A stretch of 64,000 bases of DNA, taken from positions 5,952,001 to 6,016,000 of the forward strand of contig NZ_CP060497.1 in NCBI RefSeq assembly GCF_014334135.1, given 5' to 3'. Position 1 is the stretch's first letter. Each line of letters begins with the position of its first letter. This document shows positions 27,990 to 36,551 of the stretch, in pieces. Origin of the DNA: Olivibacter sp. SDN3 (GTDB lineage Bacteria > Bacteroidota > Bacteroidia > Sphingobacteriales > Sphingobacteriaceae). Under the pieces are notes generated by a model. That model was not told the DNA's origin and searched no databases. It worked only from the letters and a program-made list of their open reading frames with translations. A program made the position numbers and the translations under genes.

Positions 27990-29945
27990 TTAATTTGACC
28001 ACGTATTATTTGCGGGATTAATATCAGGAAAAACCTTGTCGGGGTCTATCACCACTGAACTTAACGCTTCATCTGTAGCTATTTTAAAAGAAAATGCCCT
28101 ATTGCGTTCCCAGATCTCAACAGGCAATTTTACCCTGACCTTCTTTCCGCTAACAGTGGTGGCGTCTATAATTAAAGGCATGGGCATTTTTTCCAAATTG
28201 TCTACCGTCACAACTGCACCTTTTGACGGATCATTGTCTACATAGGAAACCTCTCTTATAGCCTGATCCAATTTCCAATTATTGAGAAACCAAGAGCGCC
28301 AAAACCAACCCAAACTCTCCCCAGCAACATTTTCCATGGTGCGGAAAAAATCGTCTGGCGTTGGGTGTTTATATGCCCAGTAATTGATGTATGTTTTAAA
28401 AGCGTGATCAAAACGTTCCTCTCCGAGTATCTGCTCGCGAAGTATGGTCAGACCCAACTGAGGCTTACGATAGGCTAGCGTACCAATATGCCGCTCTTGC
28501 ATGTTCTGAGGGGATGACATAATAGGTTCCAGTTCATCGTCAAAGTATAACGGTGCTAGTTTATGCCCATCATATTTTGCTGCTTTATACTCACCATTAT
28601 TGAAAACATCTCTTGAAAGAGAATTTATCAGTGTATTAAACCCTTCGTCCATCCAAGCATGTAGACGCTCGTTACTACCAACAATCATGGGAAACCAAAT
28701 ATGACCAAATTCATGGTCAGTAACGCCCCAAAGGCTTGCGCCCGTAGCCTTACTCCCGCAAAAAACTATCCCGGGATATTCCATTCCCCCAACGTTAGAG
28801 GCCACGTTAACAGCTACCGGATACGGATAGTTATACCATTTCTCGGCATAGTATTCAATTGAAGATTTTGTATACTCTGTAGAACGTTCCCAAGCATTAT
28901 TCCCATTACTTTCTATAGGATAAGCAGATACTGCCATTGAAGTCTTGCCATCGGGCAAATTAATTCGAGCGGCATCAATAATAAAAGCAGCAGAAGCAGC
29001 CCAAGCAACATCTCTGCTATTATTTAACCTGAATTTCCATGTCAGCTCTTTCTTTCCAGGTCTGGAAGAAGCTTCAGTCACCTCTTCTGCCGATCTAATT
29101 AATACGGTCTCATCACTATTTTTTGCCTGCTCCCATCGTTTTAACTGTTCTTTTGTATACACATCTCCCGGATTCAAAAGTTCTCCTCCACATACAACAA
29201 TCTGCTTGGCGGGTGCCGTTATTTCTAATTCGAAATCACCATACTCCAAATAAAACTCTCCAGGCCCGGTATAAGGTTGCACGTTCCAGCCCAAGATATC
29301 GTCGTAAACAGCCACGCGAGGATACCATTGCGCCACGGAGAAAACGGCTCCATTAGCTGTAGACAATACCCCAGTTCTATCGGCACCGTAATCTGGTATA
29401 GTATAACTGTAAGCAATCTGAATTCCGGTATTTCCTCCTCCGGAAGAAAGCTCTTGCGGCAAAAAGACCTGCATACGGGTATCCGTAATGGTATACGCTA
29501 AATCATCACCATTTACCGATTTCACTGACTCAATCGTGTAACCTCCGTCAAAAGGATCATCATGAGAACCATACCTACTCTTACCAACCGGTACAATCTG
29601 ACTTCCTCTACCCTTTTTTGAAAACATATTTTGATCCAACTGAATCCATATAAAATCAAGGTTATCCGGACTATTATTGGTATAATCCATTTCAACTATG
29701 GCATCAATCTCCTTTGTCTGATCATTTAAGCTAGCCTTGATTTTATAATCCACACGATTTTGCCAATATTTATGCCCTGGCTTACCACTGGCTGACCTAT
29801 AGTCATTTCCATTATGCGAATAGAAAATCGGTGCAAAGGCTTCTTTATAACTATAATTACCTGGCTCTTGACTATCTTGACCAAAAATTTGAAAAGAATT
29901 AATAAAGAGAAAAACAGCAGCAGCTAAAATATTCTTTTTAATCAT
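27990..29945 (-). CDS. Secreted M1 family metallopeptidase
   Basis: 651 residues with a signal peptide ending near residue 22 (QIFGQ). The zinc site is complete: H411, E412 and H415 in DHEFGHIW and E434 in WMDEGFN, exactly the HExxH-x18-E spacing of clan MA family M1. The GGMEYPG sequence just upstream is the exopeptidase GxMEN-type motif in variant form. The N-terminal half is the beta-sandwich domain. It is predicted to be a periplasmic aminopeptidase; specificity cannot be inferred. Confidence 0.92.
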   Translation of the reverse strand: MIKKNILAAAVFLFINSFQIFGQDSQEPGNYSYKEAFAPIFYSHNGNDYRSASGKPGHKYWQNRVDYKIKASLNDQTKEIDAIVEMDYTNNSPDNLDFIWIQLDQNMFSKKGRGSQIVPVGKSRYGSHDDPFDGGYTIESVKSVNGDDLAYTITDTRMQVFLPQELSSGGGNTGIQIAYSYTIPDYGADRTGVLSTANGAVFSVAQWYPRVAVYDDILGWNVQPYTGPGEFYLEYGDFELEITAPAKQIVVCGGELLNPGDVYTKEQLKRWEQAKNSDETVLIRSAEEVTEASSRPGKKELTWKFRLNNSRDVAWAASAAFIIDAARINLPDGKTSMAVSAYPIESNGNNAWERSTEYTKSSIEYYAEKWYNYPYPVAVNVASNVGGMEYPGIVFCGSKATGASLWGVTDHEFGHIWFPMIVGSNERLHAWMDEGFNTLINSLSRDVFNNGEYKAAKYDGHKLAPLYFDDELEPIMSSPQNMQERHIGTLAYRKPQLGLTILREQILGEERFDHAFKTYINYWAYKHPTPDDFFRTMENVAGESLGWFWRSWFLNNWKLDQAIREVSYVDNDPSKGAVVTVDNLEKMPMPLIIDATTVSGKKVRVKLPVEIWERNRAFSFKIATDEALSSVVIDPDKVFPDINPANNTWSN

Positions 29946-30121
29946 GTGAATAAGGGTTTAGTAATCTAAAATATACGTTAACGCGAATTAATTGCGGCCA
30001 ATGTATGATGACAAATCTACAACATCTACGTTTTGGCATATCCGAGGCTAATATAGTACATTTTAACACCTCTTTTTAATAGAGAAGTCTGAAATTTCAA
30101 TTTTTTAGACCTTTGTAACAA

Positions 30122-30466
30122 TTATTTTAGTTTATTTTGATACTCCTTTTCGTCGAAGCCTATAATTAACCCTTTTGGGGATTCAATAATTGGGCGTTTG
30201 ATGACACTGGTCTTTTCTTTCATTAATTTGTTAGCAGTATCTTCATCTACAACTGCTAGCTTCTCTTCGTCTGTCAAATTACGCCATGTCATACCCTTTT
30301 TATTTACCAAAATTTCCCAGCTTACCTGTTTTTCCCAACTCTTCAAGGTATCCTCATTTACCCCTAATTTTTTAAAGTCTTGAAATTCATATCTTATTTT
30401 ATGGTCATTTAACCAATCTAGGGCTTTTTTTACTGTACTGCAGTTTTTAATTCCGTATACTTTCAT
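30122..30466 (-). CDS. ArsC/Spx-family thioredoxin-fold protein
   Basis: 114 residues. It has the ArsC-family start MKVYGIKNCSTVKKALDWL with a single active-site cysteine (C9) and the characteristic VIKRPIIE segment with its cis-proline. The YffB/Spx-like length and the absence of a second active-site cysteine argue for a glutathione- or thiol-linked reductase or a regulator rather than a classical arsenate reductase; there are no ars genes nearby. It follows pth by 24 bases and is probably cotranscribed with it. Confidence 0.85.
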   Translation of the reverse strand: MKVYGIKNCSTVKKALDWLNDHKIRYEFQDFKKLGVNEDTLKSWEKQVSWEILVNKKGMTWRNLTDEEKLAVVDEDTANKLMKEKTSVIKRPIIESPKGLIIGFDEKEYQNKLK

Positions 30467-30490
30467 ATATGTATTGTTTTAAGAATTATT

Positions 30491-31051
30491 TTATTTATTA
30501 AAATTTGTCATGGTTAACTCGATACCCACACTCACAAAATTCTTTACTGCTCCAACTGCATGTTGAATAAGACCCGGCAGTTCCAACTGCTCCTCTTTAT
30601 CAAAGGGCCCCAATACATAATCAATTTGTCTACCTTTGGGATAACTATCTCCTATTCCGAATCTCAGTCGTGGATACTGTTGTCCTCCACACAGGGCTTC
30701 GATACTTTTTAAACCATTGTGGCCCGCGGCACTGCCCTTTGGTTTGATGCGGATGCTTCCGAAGGGAAGTGCTAAATCGTCTACAATTACCAATATATTC
30801 TGAAGTGGTATTCTCAATTCGTGCATCCAGTAATTAACTGCTTTACCACTAAGGTTCATAAAGGTGGTTGGTTTAACAACGTAAACGGTCCTTCCCCTAA
30901 GTTTAAATTCAGAATAGAACGCATATTTTAATGTAGAATAAGATGCCTGTGCCTCCTTCACAAGTTCATCTGCCACCATAAAACCTATATTATGACGGGT
31001 GTCAGCATATTCCGGGCCTATATTGCCCAATCCTACGATCAGGTATTTCAT
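30491..31051 (-). CDS. pth: Peptidyl-tRNA hydrolase
   Basis: 186 residues. It releases tRNA from peptidyl-tRNA that drops off ribosomes. Catalytic H20 in DTRHNIGF, the FMNLSGKAV motif with its asparagine, the VDDLALPFGSIRIKP motif and the GSAAGHNGLKSI motif are all intact. The length is typical of bacterial Pth. It lies in the Bacteroidota arrangement tRNA-Gln, prs, rplY, pth on the minus strand, but a terminator after rplY separates it from that gene. Confidence 0.96.
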   Translation of the reverse strand: MKYLIVGLGNIGPEYADTRHNIGFMVADELVKEAQASYSTLKYAFYSEFKLRGRTVYVVKPTTFMNLSGKAVNYWMHELRIPLQNILVIVDDLALPFGSIRIKPKGSAAGHNGLKSIEALCGGQQYPRLRFGIGDSYPKGRQIDYVLGPFDKEEQLELPGLIQHAVGAVKNFVSVGIELTMTNFNK

Positions 31052-31094
31052 CTATAAATAATTATTCGTCGTTTTTATTTTATTAACGGCACTC

Positions 31095-31235
31095 ATGAAA
31101 CACAAAGTGGTTTTTTATCCATCTGCCAGATGGGGCTTACCATGTTTAAACCCCGAAGGGCTGATGAACACCAATTTAACATTAAGACCCGTGAATAAAT
31201 TTACATTTACCTGCGTGATGAAAATGAAATTTTAA
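31095..31235 (+). CDS. Possible 46-codon small reading frame ending in a repeated element
   Basis: ATG at 31095 to TAA at 31235, opposite to the flanking genes. The product is basic and begins MKHKVVFYPSARWGLPC. I recognise no family. Its last codons (MKMKF, stop) and the bases after the stop are part of a sequence found again at 48298-48345, where the rest of the frame is not preserved. It may be a decayed gene or chance coding within a repeat. It occupies much of the 31052-31368 gap; nothing else besides the repeat and the rplY terminator is seen there. Confidence 0.25.
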   Translation: MKHKVVFYPSARWGLPCLNPEGLMNTNLTLRPVNKFTFTCVMKMKF

Positions 31236-31252
31236 ACATGGGCAGTTCATGA
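31203..31252 (+). repeat. Short intergenic repeat, copy 1
   Basis: The core ATGAAATTTTAAACATGG and flanks match 48298-48345 with a few substitutions and one indel over about 48 bases. The match includes GTTCAT about five bases past the core. It does not form a strong hairpin. Confidence 0.45.
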
Positions 31253-31315
31253 TTATAAATAAGTTCTCACTCTTTTTTTATTAAAAAATATTTGATCTCA
31301 GGGAAAAATAGCAAA

Positions 31316-31350
31316 AAAAAAGCATCCGCCAAATCGACGAACGCTTTTTT
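31316..31350 (-). terminator. Intrinsic terminator after rplY
   Basis: On the minus strand a 13-bp stem (AAAAAAGCGTTCG with CGGATGCTTTTTT, two G-T pairs) and a 9-base loop is followed by more T residues. It lies 18 bases past the rplY stop. Confidence 0.82.
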
Positions 31351-31368
31351 CTAACAAATGTTATCCTA

Positions 31369-31956
31369 TTATTTCTTAACAGCTTTAGCAGCTTCCTGCT
31401 CAGCCTGCTTCAATGCACGAGACATAACTACAGATACAATAGTATCATCGGCATTGTTAAGCACTTTGGCATTTTCTAGCGAAATAGCCTCAACTCGAAC
31501 AGATTTACCAACCACTAGAGATTCCAAACTTACCTCGATTGTTTGCGGCATATCTTTAGGTAGTGCTTTTACACGAAGCTTACGCAACTTCTGAACCAAC
31601 TTCCCTCCCATCTTTACACCAGGAGAAGTACCTGTCAATTCTATTGGTATGTACGTAGAAACCTCTTTTTTATCATCCAGTTCCAAAAAATCAACATGGA
31701 TAACCTGATCAGTCAATGGATGAAATTGAGTTTCCTGAACAATAGCATTAAACTTCTTTCCTTCTATGTCAAGGTCTATGAAATGAACATCTGGCGTATA
31801 AATCACCGATTTCAAATCAGCTGCGGACACAGCAAAGTGATGTTGTTTCTCACCACCATACAGAACCGCTGGAACTTTACCTTCGTAGCGTAATTCTTTT
31901 GCGCCTCTTTTCCCTACGTTCTCTCTTAGAGAACCGCTAATAGCAATTGATTTCAT
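31369..31956 (-). CDS. rplY: 50S ribosomal protein L25, general stress (Ctc) form
   Basis: 195 residues. The first 90 or so form the L25 5S-rRNA-binding domain (IAISGSLRENVGKRGAKELRYEGKVPAVLYGG), followed by a second beta-rich domain ending in an alanine/glutamate tail. This two-domain type is the Ctc/TL5 form found in Bacteroidota. It sits between prs and pth on the minus strand. A box reading TATCTTTG on the minus strand at 31980-31987 could be a promoter -7 element, but no -33 partner is well placed. Confidence 0.95.
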   Translation of the reverse strand: MKSIAISGSLRENVGKRGAKELRYEGKVPAVLYGGEKQHHFAVSAADLKSVIYTPDVHFIDLDIEGKKFNAIVQETQFHPLTDQVIHVDFLELDDKKEVSTYIPIELTGTSPGVKMGGKLVQKLRKLRVKALPKDMPQTIEVSLESLVVGKSVRVEAISLENAKVLNNADDTIVSVVMSRALKQAEQEAAKAVKK

Positions 31957-32008
31957 TTTATTTCTAATTTTAAAGGTCGCAAAGATAGAAAAAACTATTC
32001 ACAAATCA

Positions 32009-32965
32009 CTATTTATTTTGATCAATAATCTTAAACAACTCACTTATTGAGCCATGTTCGTTGATATTAGTGATGGCTCTTGCAAACAGATCGGCAGTAG
32101 ACAAGACTTTAATTTTACCGCCTTGTTTTTTCAATGGAATCGTGTCCGTAACAATCAACTCGCTTAAAACAGAATTTTCAATCGTTTCATATGCCTTTCC
32201 AGAGAGAACAGGATGCGTGCAAACCGCGCGAACACTACTCGCACCTTTTTCCATAATCAATGAAGCCGCTTTTGACAACGTTCCTGCAGTATCGCAGATA
32301 TCATCAATCAAAACGATATCCTGTCCGCTCACATCCCCGATAATAGACATCGACTCGATTTCGTTTGCCCGTTTCCGTTGCTTATCACAAATAACCACTT
32401 CTGCATTAAAATATTTTGCAAAAGTGCGTGCACGATAAGAGCCGCCCATATCAGGTGAAGCAATAGTTAGGTTAGGAAGATTAAGCGATTTTATATGTGG
32501 CACAAAAATACTAGCTGCATCTAAATGATCAACGGGGATATCAAAAAAACCCTGTATCTGAGCTGCATGTAAATCCATAGTCATGATACGATGAGCACCA
32601 GCAGCAGTCAGTAGATTGGCAATCATTTTTGCTCCTATAGCAACTCTGGGCTTATCTTTACGATCTTGCCGAGCATAACCAAAATAAGGCACCACAGCGG
32701 TAATGTAATGTGCCGATGCCCTCTTAGCAGCATCAATCATTAATAATAGTTCAAAAAGATTGTCTGTTGGTTGATAAGTAGACTGAATCAGGAACACATC
32801 GCTACCACGAATAGACTCGCTGTAGAAAGGTTGAAATTCCCCATCACTGAAGCGCGAAAGAGTCATTTCTCCTAGTTCTTTACCATAAGATTTTGAGATT
32901 TTGTTTGCCAGTTCAACGGTACCTGATCCAGCAAATAATTTAACCGTGTTAAATTGCAGAGGCAT
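32009..32965 (-). CDS. prs: Ribose-phosphate pyrophosphokinase
   Basis: 318 residues. It makes PRPP from ribose 5-phosphate and ATP, feeding purine, pyrimidine, histidine and NAD synthesis. The FSDGE, YFGYARQDRKDKPR (ATP-binding), MDLHAAQIQGFFD and PRPP-loop DDICDTAGTL motifs are all present. The length is typical of class I enzymes. A tRNA-Gln gene lies directly upstream on the same strand, separated by a terminator. Confidence 0.96.
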   Translation of the reverse strand: MPLQFNTVKLFAGSGTVELANKISKSYGKELGEMTLSRFSDGEFQPFYSESIRGSDVFLIQSTYQPTDNLFELLLMIDAAKRASAHYITAVVPYFGYARQDRKDKPRVAIGAKMIANLLTAAGAHRIMTMDLHAAQIQGFFDIPVDHLDAASIFVPHIKSLNLPNLTIASPDMGGSYRARTFAKYFNAEVVICDKQRKRANEIESMSIIGDVSGQDIVLIDDICDTAGTLSKAASLIMEKGASSVRAVCTHPVLSGKAYETIENSVLSELIVTDTIPLKKQGGKIKVLSTADLFARAITNINEHGSISELFKIIDQNK

Positions 32966-32983
32966 GAGTGCGGGTTTGGTGTT

Positions 32984-33020
32984 TAAAAAAATTCGGGCCG
33001 TTTTTTTCTTAACGACCCGA
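32984..33020 (-). terminator. Intrinsic terminator of the tRNA-Gln gene
   Basis: On the minus strand TCGGGTCGTT pairs with AACGGCCCGA (10 bp, one G-T pair, 8-base loop) and is followed by ATTTTTTT, 15 bases past the tRNA 3' end and just before prs. Read-through would be needed for joint transcription with prs. Confidence 0.8.
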
Positions 33021-33034
33021 CTCTCTTTTTGTTG

Positions 33035-33105
33035 TTGCCCGACCAGGATTCGAACCTAGACAAACTGAACCAAAATCAGTTGTACTACCTTTATACTATC
33101 GGGCA
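33035..33105 (-). tRNA. tRNA-Gln (anticodon TTG)
   Basis: 71 bases. The acceptor stem is TGCCCGA/TCGGGCA with discriminator A; the anticodon stem ACTGA/TCAGT encloses the loop TTTTGGT with anticodon TTG; the T arm carries GGTTCGAATCC. CCA is not encoded, so it is added after transcription. Confidence 0.97.
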
Positions 33106-33143
33106 ATCCTTTCGTTTACTAGGTTTTTGCTGTAAACGGAGTG

Positions 33144-33174
33144 CAAATATAAAGCGATATTTTAAATACACAAA
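33144..33174 (-). promoter_or_regulatory. Promoter of tRNA-Gln
   Basis: On the minus strand TTTG (33171-33174), 19 bases, TATATTTG (33144-33151): an exact match to the Bacteroidota consensus, identical in form to the his promoter and 38 bases ahead of the tRNA. Confidence 0.8.
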
Positions 33175-33478
33175 ATATTTAAACCATTTTTTTTACCTAC
33201 AGCATAATCACATTGATTCTCAGTCAGATTTTCTATCAATACCTAGCTAGACGCATCAAAACACTATACATTAGGTCACGAAGCCCACACAGTAGCCTAT
33301 TCCACCTGCTTCTACAAAACCCATGCTTTTTCATTTTTGCTTTCTAATTTTTACTTATATCAATACTAATACTTATTTTCGGCACATAATTGTACTTTCA
33401 AACATTTTAAGCGTTATACGTTGAAAGAAATTTCAACAAAAAGACGATTTGTCAACAAGAACAAACAAATAAGAGCTA
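33175..33478 (+). other. Upstream region of the DUF2723 gene
   Basis: 304 bases without a gene. A perfect 7-bp hairpin GTTGAAA-GAAA-TTTCAAC lies at 33420-33437, 41 bases ahead of the start codon. TACTTTC near 33400 resembles a -7 box but lacks a -33 partner. Nothing else is seen. Confidence 0.35.
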
Positions 33479-36400
33479 ATGGATTATAACAAGACGAACA
33501 ATTTATTTGGATGGATAACCTTTTTGATTTCCACCATCGTTTATGTGTTAACACTGGAACCTACTGCTAGTTACTGGGATTGTGGAGAATTTATCGCCGC
33601 AGCTTATAAAATGCAGATAGTGCATCAGCCTGGAGCACCTTTATTTCTGATGTTGCAGAATATCTTCAGCAATCTAGCTTTTGGTAATAAAGAAGCTCTT
33701 GCCTACTGGATGAATTTTGGTTCCGCTGTATCCAGCGGTCTTACCATTTTATTCTTATTCTGGACGATCACCGCGTTAGCGCGAAAGGTTTTATGGAAAA
33801 ATGGTACCGAGCTCACGCAAGGTAACTTAATACAGATTATCGGAGCGGGTTTAGTCGGCGCACTGGCCTACGCGTTTTCAGACACTTTTTGGTTCTCGGC
33901 AGTAGAGTCAGAAGTTTATGCGATGTCATCGTTATGTACCGCCATCGTTTTTTGGGCTATCCTGAAATGGGAAGCGCATGCAGGTGAACCCCGTGCCGAT
34001 AAATGGCTACTCTTCATTGCTTATATTATGGGGCTATCAATTGGTGTTCACTTGCTCAATCTTTTAACAATTCCCGCATTGGCACTAGTTGTATATTTCA
34101 AAAGAACCAAACAGGCTACCAATGGTGGTATATTTAAGGCACTTCTCATAGGTATTGTCATAGTAGCTTTTGTATTATGGGGAATTATTCAGTACCTTAT
34201 CAAATTCGCGGCCTACTTTGATCTTTTCTTCGTAAACAGTTTGGGATTTGGATTTGGTTTCGGTGTCGTATTCTTTACCCTGTTGATCATCGGCGGACTA
34301 ACATATGGCATTTTTTATTCGATCAAACAGCTGAAACCACGATTAAATCTCATCTTATTGGCCATTTGCTTTATCATCTTTGGTTATGGTTCTTTTGCCA
34401 TGATCTTAGTGCGTGCCAAAGCAGATACCAGTCTAAACAATAGTGATCCCGATAATGCCTTCTCTTTCCTAAGTTACCTCAACAGAGAACAATATGGAGA
34501 AGAACCATTAGTGAAAGGCCCCTATTTTACATCTAAACCAATCGACAGAAGCGAAGGAGGTAGTACCTATATAAAAGGTGAAGAAAAGTATGAAAATATC
34601 GGTCGTAAGTACAACTACATATACGATCGTGAAACTGTTTTTCCACGTATTTACAGCAGTGATGCCGGTCGTGGCCACCCACAATTTTATCGTAGCTGGC
34701 TTAATATGGGCGAAAATGAGCAGCCAACCTTCGGTAACAACCTCAATTTCTTTTTCACCTATCAGATCGGTCATATGTATGCCCGCTATTTCTTCTGGAA
34801 TTTTGTTGGCAGACAAAATGATCAAAAAGGAGATGGCAGCTTTACCGAAGGCAATTGGATCACCGGAATAAAACCCATCGATCAGGCGCGCTTAGGTGGC
34901 CAGGAGGTCTTACCGGAATCCCTTAAAACAGATCCTTCCAATAATAAGTATTATGGCTTACCACTCATATTGGGTATTATAGGAGCCTTATGGCATTTCA
35001 AAAGGCACCAAAAGGATGCAGGTATTGTAGGTCTACTCTTTTTCTTCACAGGTTTGGCCATTGTGCTTTATCTCAACCAGACACCGATGCAACCACGCGA
35101 GCGGGATTACGCTTATGCAGGTTCATTTTACGCCTTTGCTATATGGATAGGTCTAGGGGTAATTGGTCTGGCAGACTTCTTTCAAAAGAAAACGAACCAA
35201 AAAAATGCTGGAATAATAGCAACTGTCATTGGTTTATTAGTTGCACCGGTATTAATGGCAAAAGAAGGATGGAACGACCATGACCGATCAACCAAATACG
35301 TCGCACGCGATCTTGCCAAAAATTACCTGGAATCCTGTGCTCCCAATGCCATATTGTTCACTTATGGAGATAACGACACCTATCCGTTATGGTATGTGCA
35401 GGAAGTAGAAAATTTCAGACCAGACGTACGCATCGTTAACTTAAGTCTATTAAGTGCCGATTGGTATGTACGCCAGATGAAAGAAAAAGTAAACGAAGCA
35501 GAAGGGCTACCCATCACCATGACAGACAGTCAATTTAAACAGGGCACCCGTGACGGTATGTCTTATATGGATAGAGGATTTAAAACACCTGTTGAGCTAG
35601 GTAGTGTATTAGATGTGTTGCTCTCTGACAATCCCAACGATCAGGTTGAATATCAAGACGGAAGCCGATCTAACTATCTTTTTACCAAAAAATTTCAGTT
35701 AACTGTGAATAAAGAAGATGTAGTGGGCAACAACGTCGTTCCAGCCAAATGGAAAGACAATATTGTAGACACTATGGTTTGGGACTATAATAAAGACTAT
35801 GTTTCAAAAGCAGAATTGGCAATATTCGACATCTTGGTGCATAACGACTGGAAAAGACCAATTTATTTTGCCACAACCGTTCCTAATAGTAACTATCTAG
35901 GATTAGATAATTATTTGATCAATGAAGGATTCGCTATGCGGCTCATGCCTATACGATTAGACAAGCCATCAGAAGAGGAAATGTCCATGGGAGAATCGGT
36001 TAATACAGAAGCGCTCTACGAAAACACCATGAATAAATTTGCTTGGGGAAATCTGGCAGATGCCCGCTACCTAGATCCTGAATCTTACGGCATGCTATCG
36101 CTCATTATTAATAATTTCAGCACCCTTAGCCAGTCGTTGATCGAAGAAGGCAAACCGGAAGAAGCACAAAAGGTCTTGAGCAGGTGCTTAGAAGTTATAC
36201 CAGAACGTATTTACTCGCTCCGCGAGGCCCGGGTACTTTATTTCTTAAATAGGCAACTATACCAAGCGGGCTCTATAGAAAAGGCAAATGAATTGGTCGA
36301 AAGAAACGGTAAATATGTAAGTGATCTCTTAAAGTACTACATTTCCATATCGAAGACCAAGCCAAATCTAGAAATGCAGAATATCCAAATGGGTACACAG

Positions 36401-36511
36401 GTTATCTACAGTTCCGCAGAGCTTGCCAAAGAATACAAACAGGAAAAGCAGGCAAAAGCGCTAGAAGATTCATTAAATGAAATCGAGAAACTATTTGGGG
36501 GTTCTCAATAA
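33479..36511 (+). CDS. DUF2723 large membrane protein, GT-C-like
   Basis: 1010 residues. About a dozen hydrophobic helices fill the first 560 residues, followed by a large soluble part and helical, TPR-like repeats near the C-terminus (about 880-980). The conserved first-loop motif SYWDCGEFIAAAYKMQIVHQPGAPL contains the acidic pair expected of lipid-linked GT-C glycosyltransferases of the protein O-mannosyltransferase type. The family is widespread in Bacteroidota. A role in transferring a lipid-linked sugar to a protein or envelope glycan is inferred; donor and acceptor are unknown. It is a single-gene unit closed by a strong terminator. Confidence 0.88.
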   Translation: MDYNKTNNLFGWITFLISTIVYVLTLEPTASYWDCGEFIAAAYKMQIVHQPGAPLFLMLQNIFSNLAFGNKEALAYWMNFGSAVSSGLTILFLFWTITALARKVLWKNGTELTQGNLIQIIGAGLVGALAYAFSDTFWFSAVESEVYAMSSLCTAIVFWAILKWEAHAGEPRADKWLLFIAYIMGLSIGVHLLNLLTIPALALVVYFKRTKQATNGGIFKALLIGIVIVAFVLWGIIQYLIKFAAYFDLFFVNSLGFGFGFGVVFFTLLIIGGLTYGIFYSIKQLKPRLNLILLAICFIIFGYGSFAMILVRAKADTSLNNSDPDNAFSFLSYLNREQYGEEPLVKGPYFTSKPIDRSEGGSTYIKGEEKYENIGRKYNYIYDRETVFPRIYSSDAGRGHPQFYRSWLNMGENEQPTFGNNLNFFFTYQIGHMYARYFFWNFVGRQNDQKGDGSFTEGNWITGIKPIDQARLGGQEVLPESLKTDPSNNKYYGLPLILGIIGALWHFKRHQKDAGIVGLLFFFTGLAIVLYLNQTPMQPRERDYAYAGSFYAFAIWIGLGVIGLADFFQKKTNQKNAGIIATVIGLLVAPVLMAKEGWNDHDRSTKYVARDLAKNYLESCAPNAILFTYGDNDTYPLWYVQEVENFRPDVRIVNLSLLSADWYVRQMKEKVNEAEGLPITMTDSQFKQGTRDGMSYMDRGFKTPVELGSVLDVLLSDNPNDQVEYQDGSRSNYLFTKKFQLTVNKEDVVGNNVVPAKWKDNIVDTMVWDYNKDYVSKAELAIFDILVHNDWKRPIYFATTVPNSNYLGLDNYLINEGFAMRLMPIRLDKPSEEEMSMGESVNTEALYENTMNKFAWGNLADARYLDPESYGMLSLIINNFSTLSQSLIEEGKPEEAQKVLSRCLEVIPERIYSLREARVLYFLNRQLYQAGSIEKANELVERNGKYVSDLLKYYISISKTKPNLEMQNIQMGTQVIYSSAELAKEYKQEKQAKALEDSLNEIEKLFGGSQ

Positions 36512-36551
36512 TAACAAAAGAAAGCAGGATATCCCGCTTTCTTTTGTTATT
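36510..36551. terminator. Bidirectional terminator between DUF2723 and susD
   Basis: A perfect 16-bp stem (36510-36525 with 36536-36551, core ACAAAAGAAAGC) and a 10-base loop. Its arms include bases of both convergent stop codons. Confidence 0.85.
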
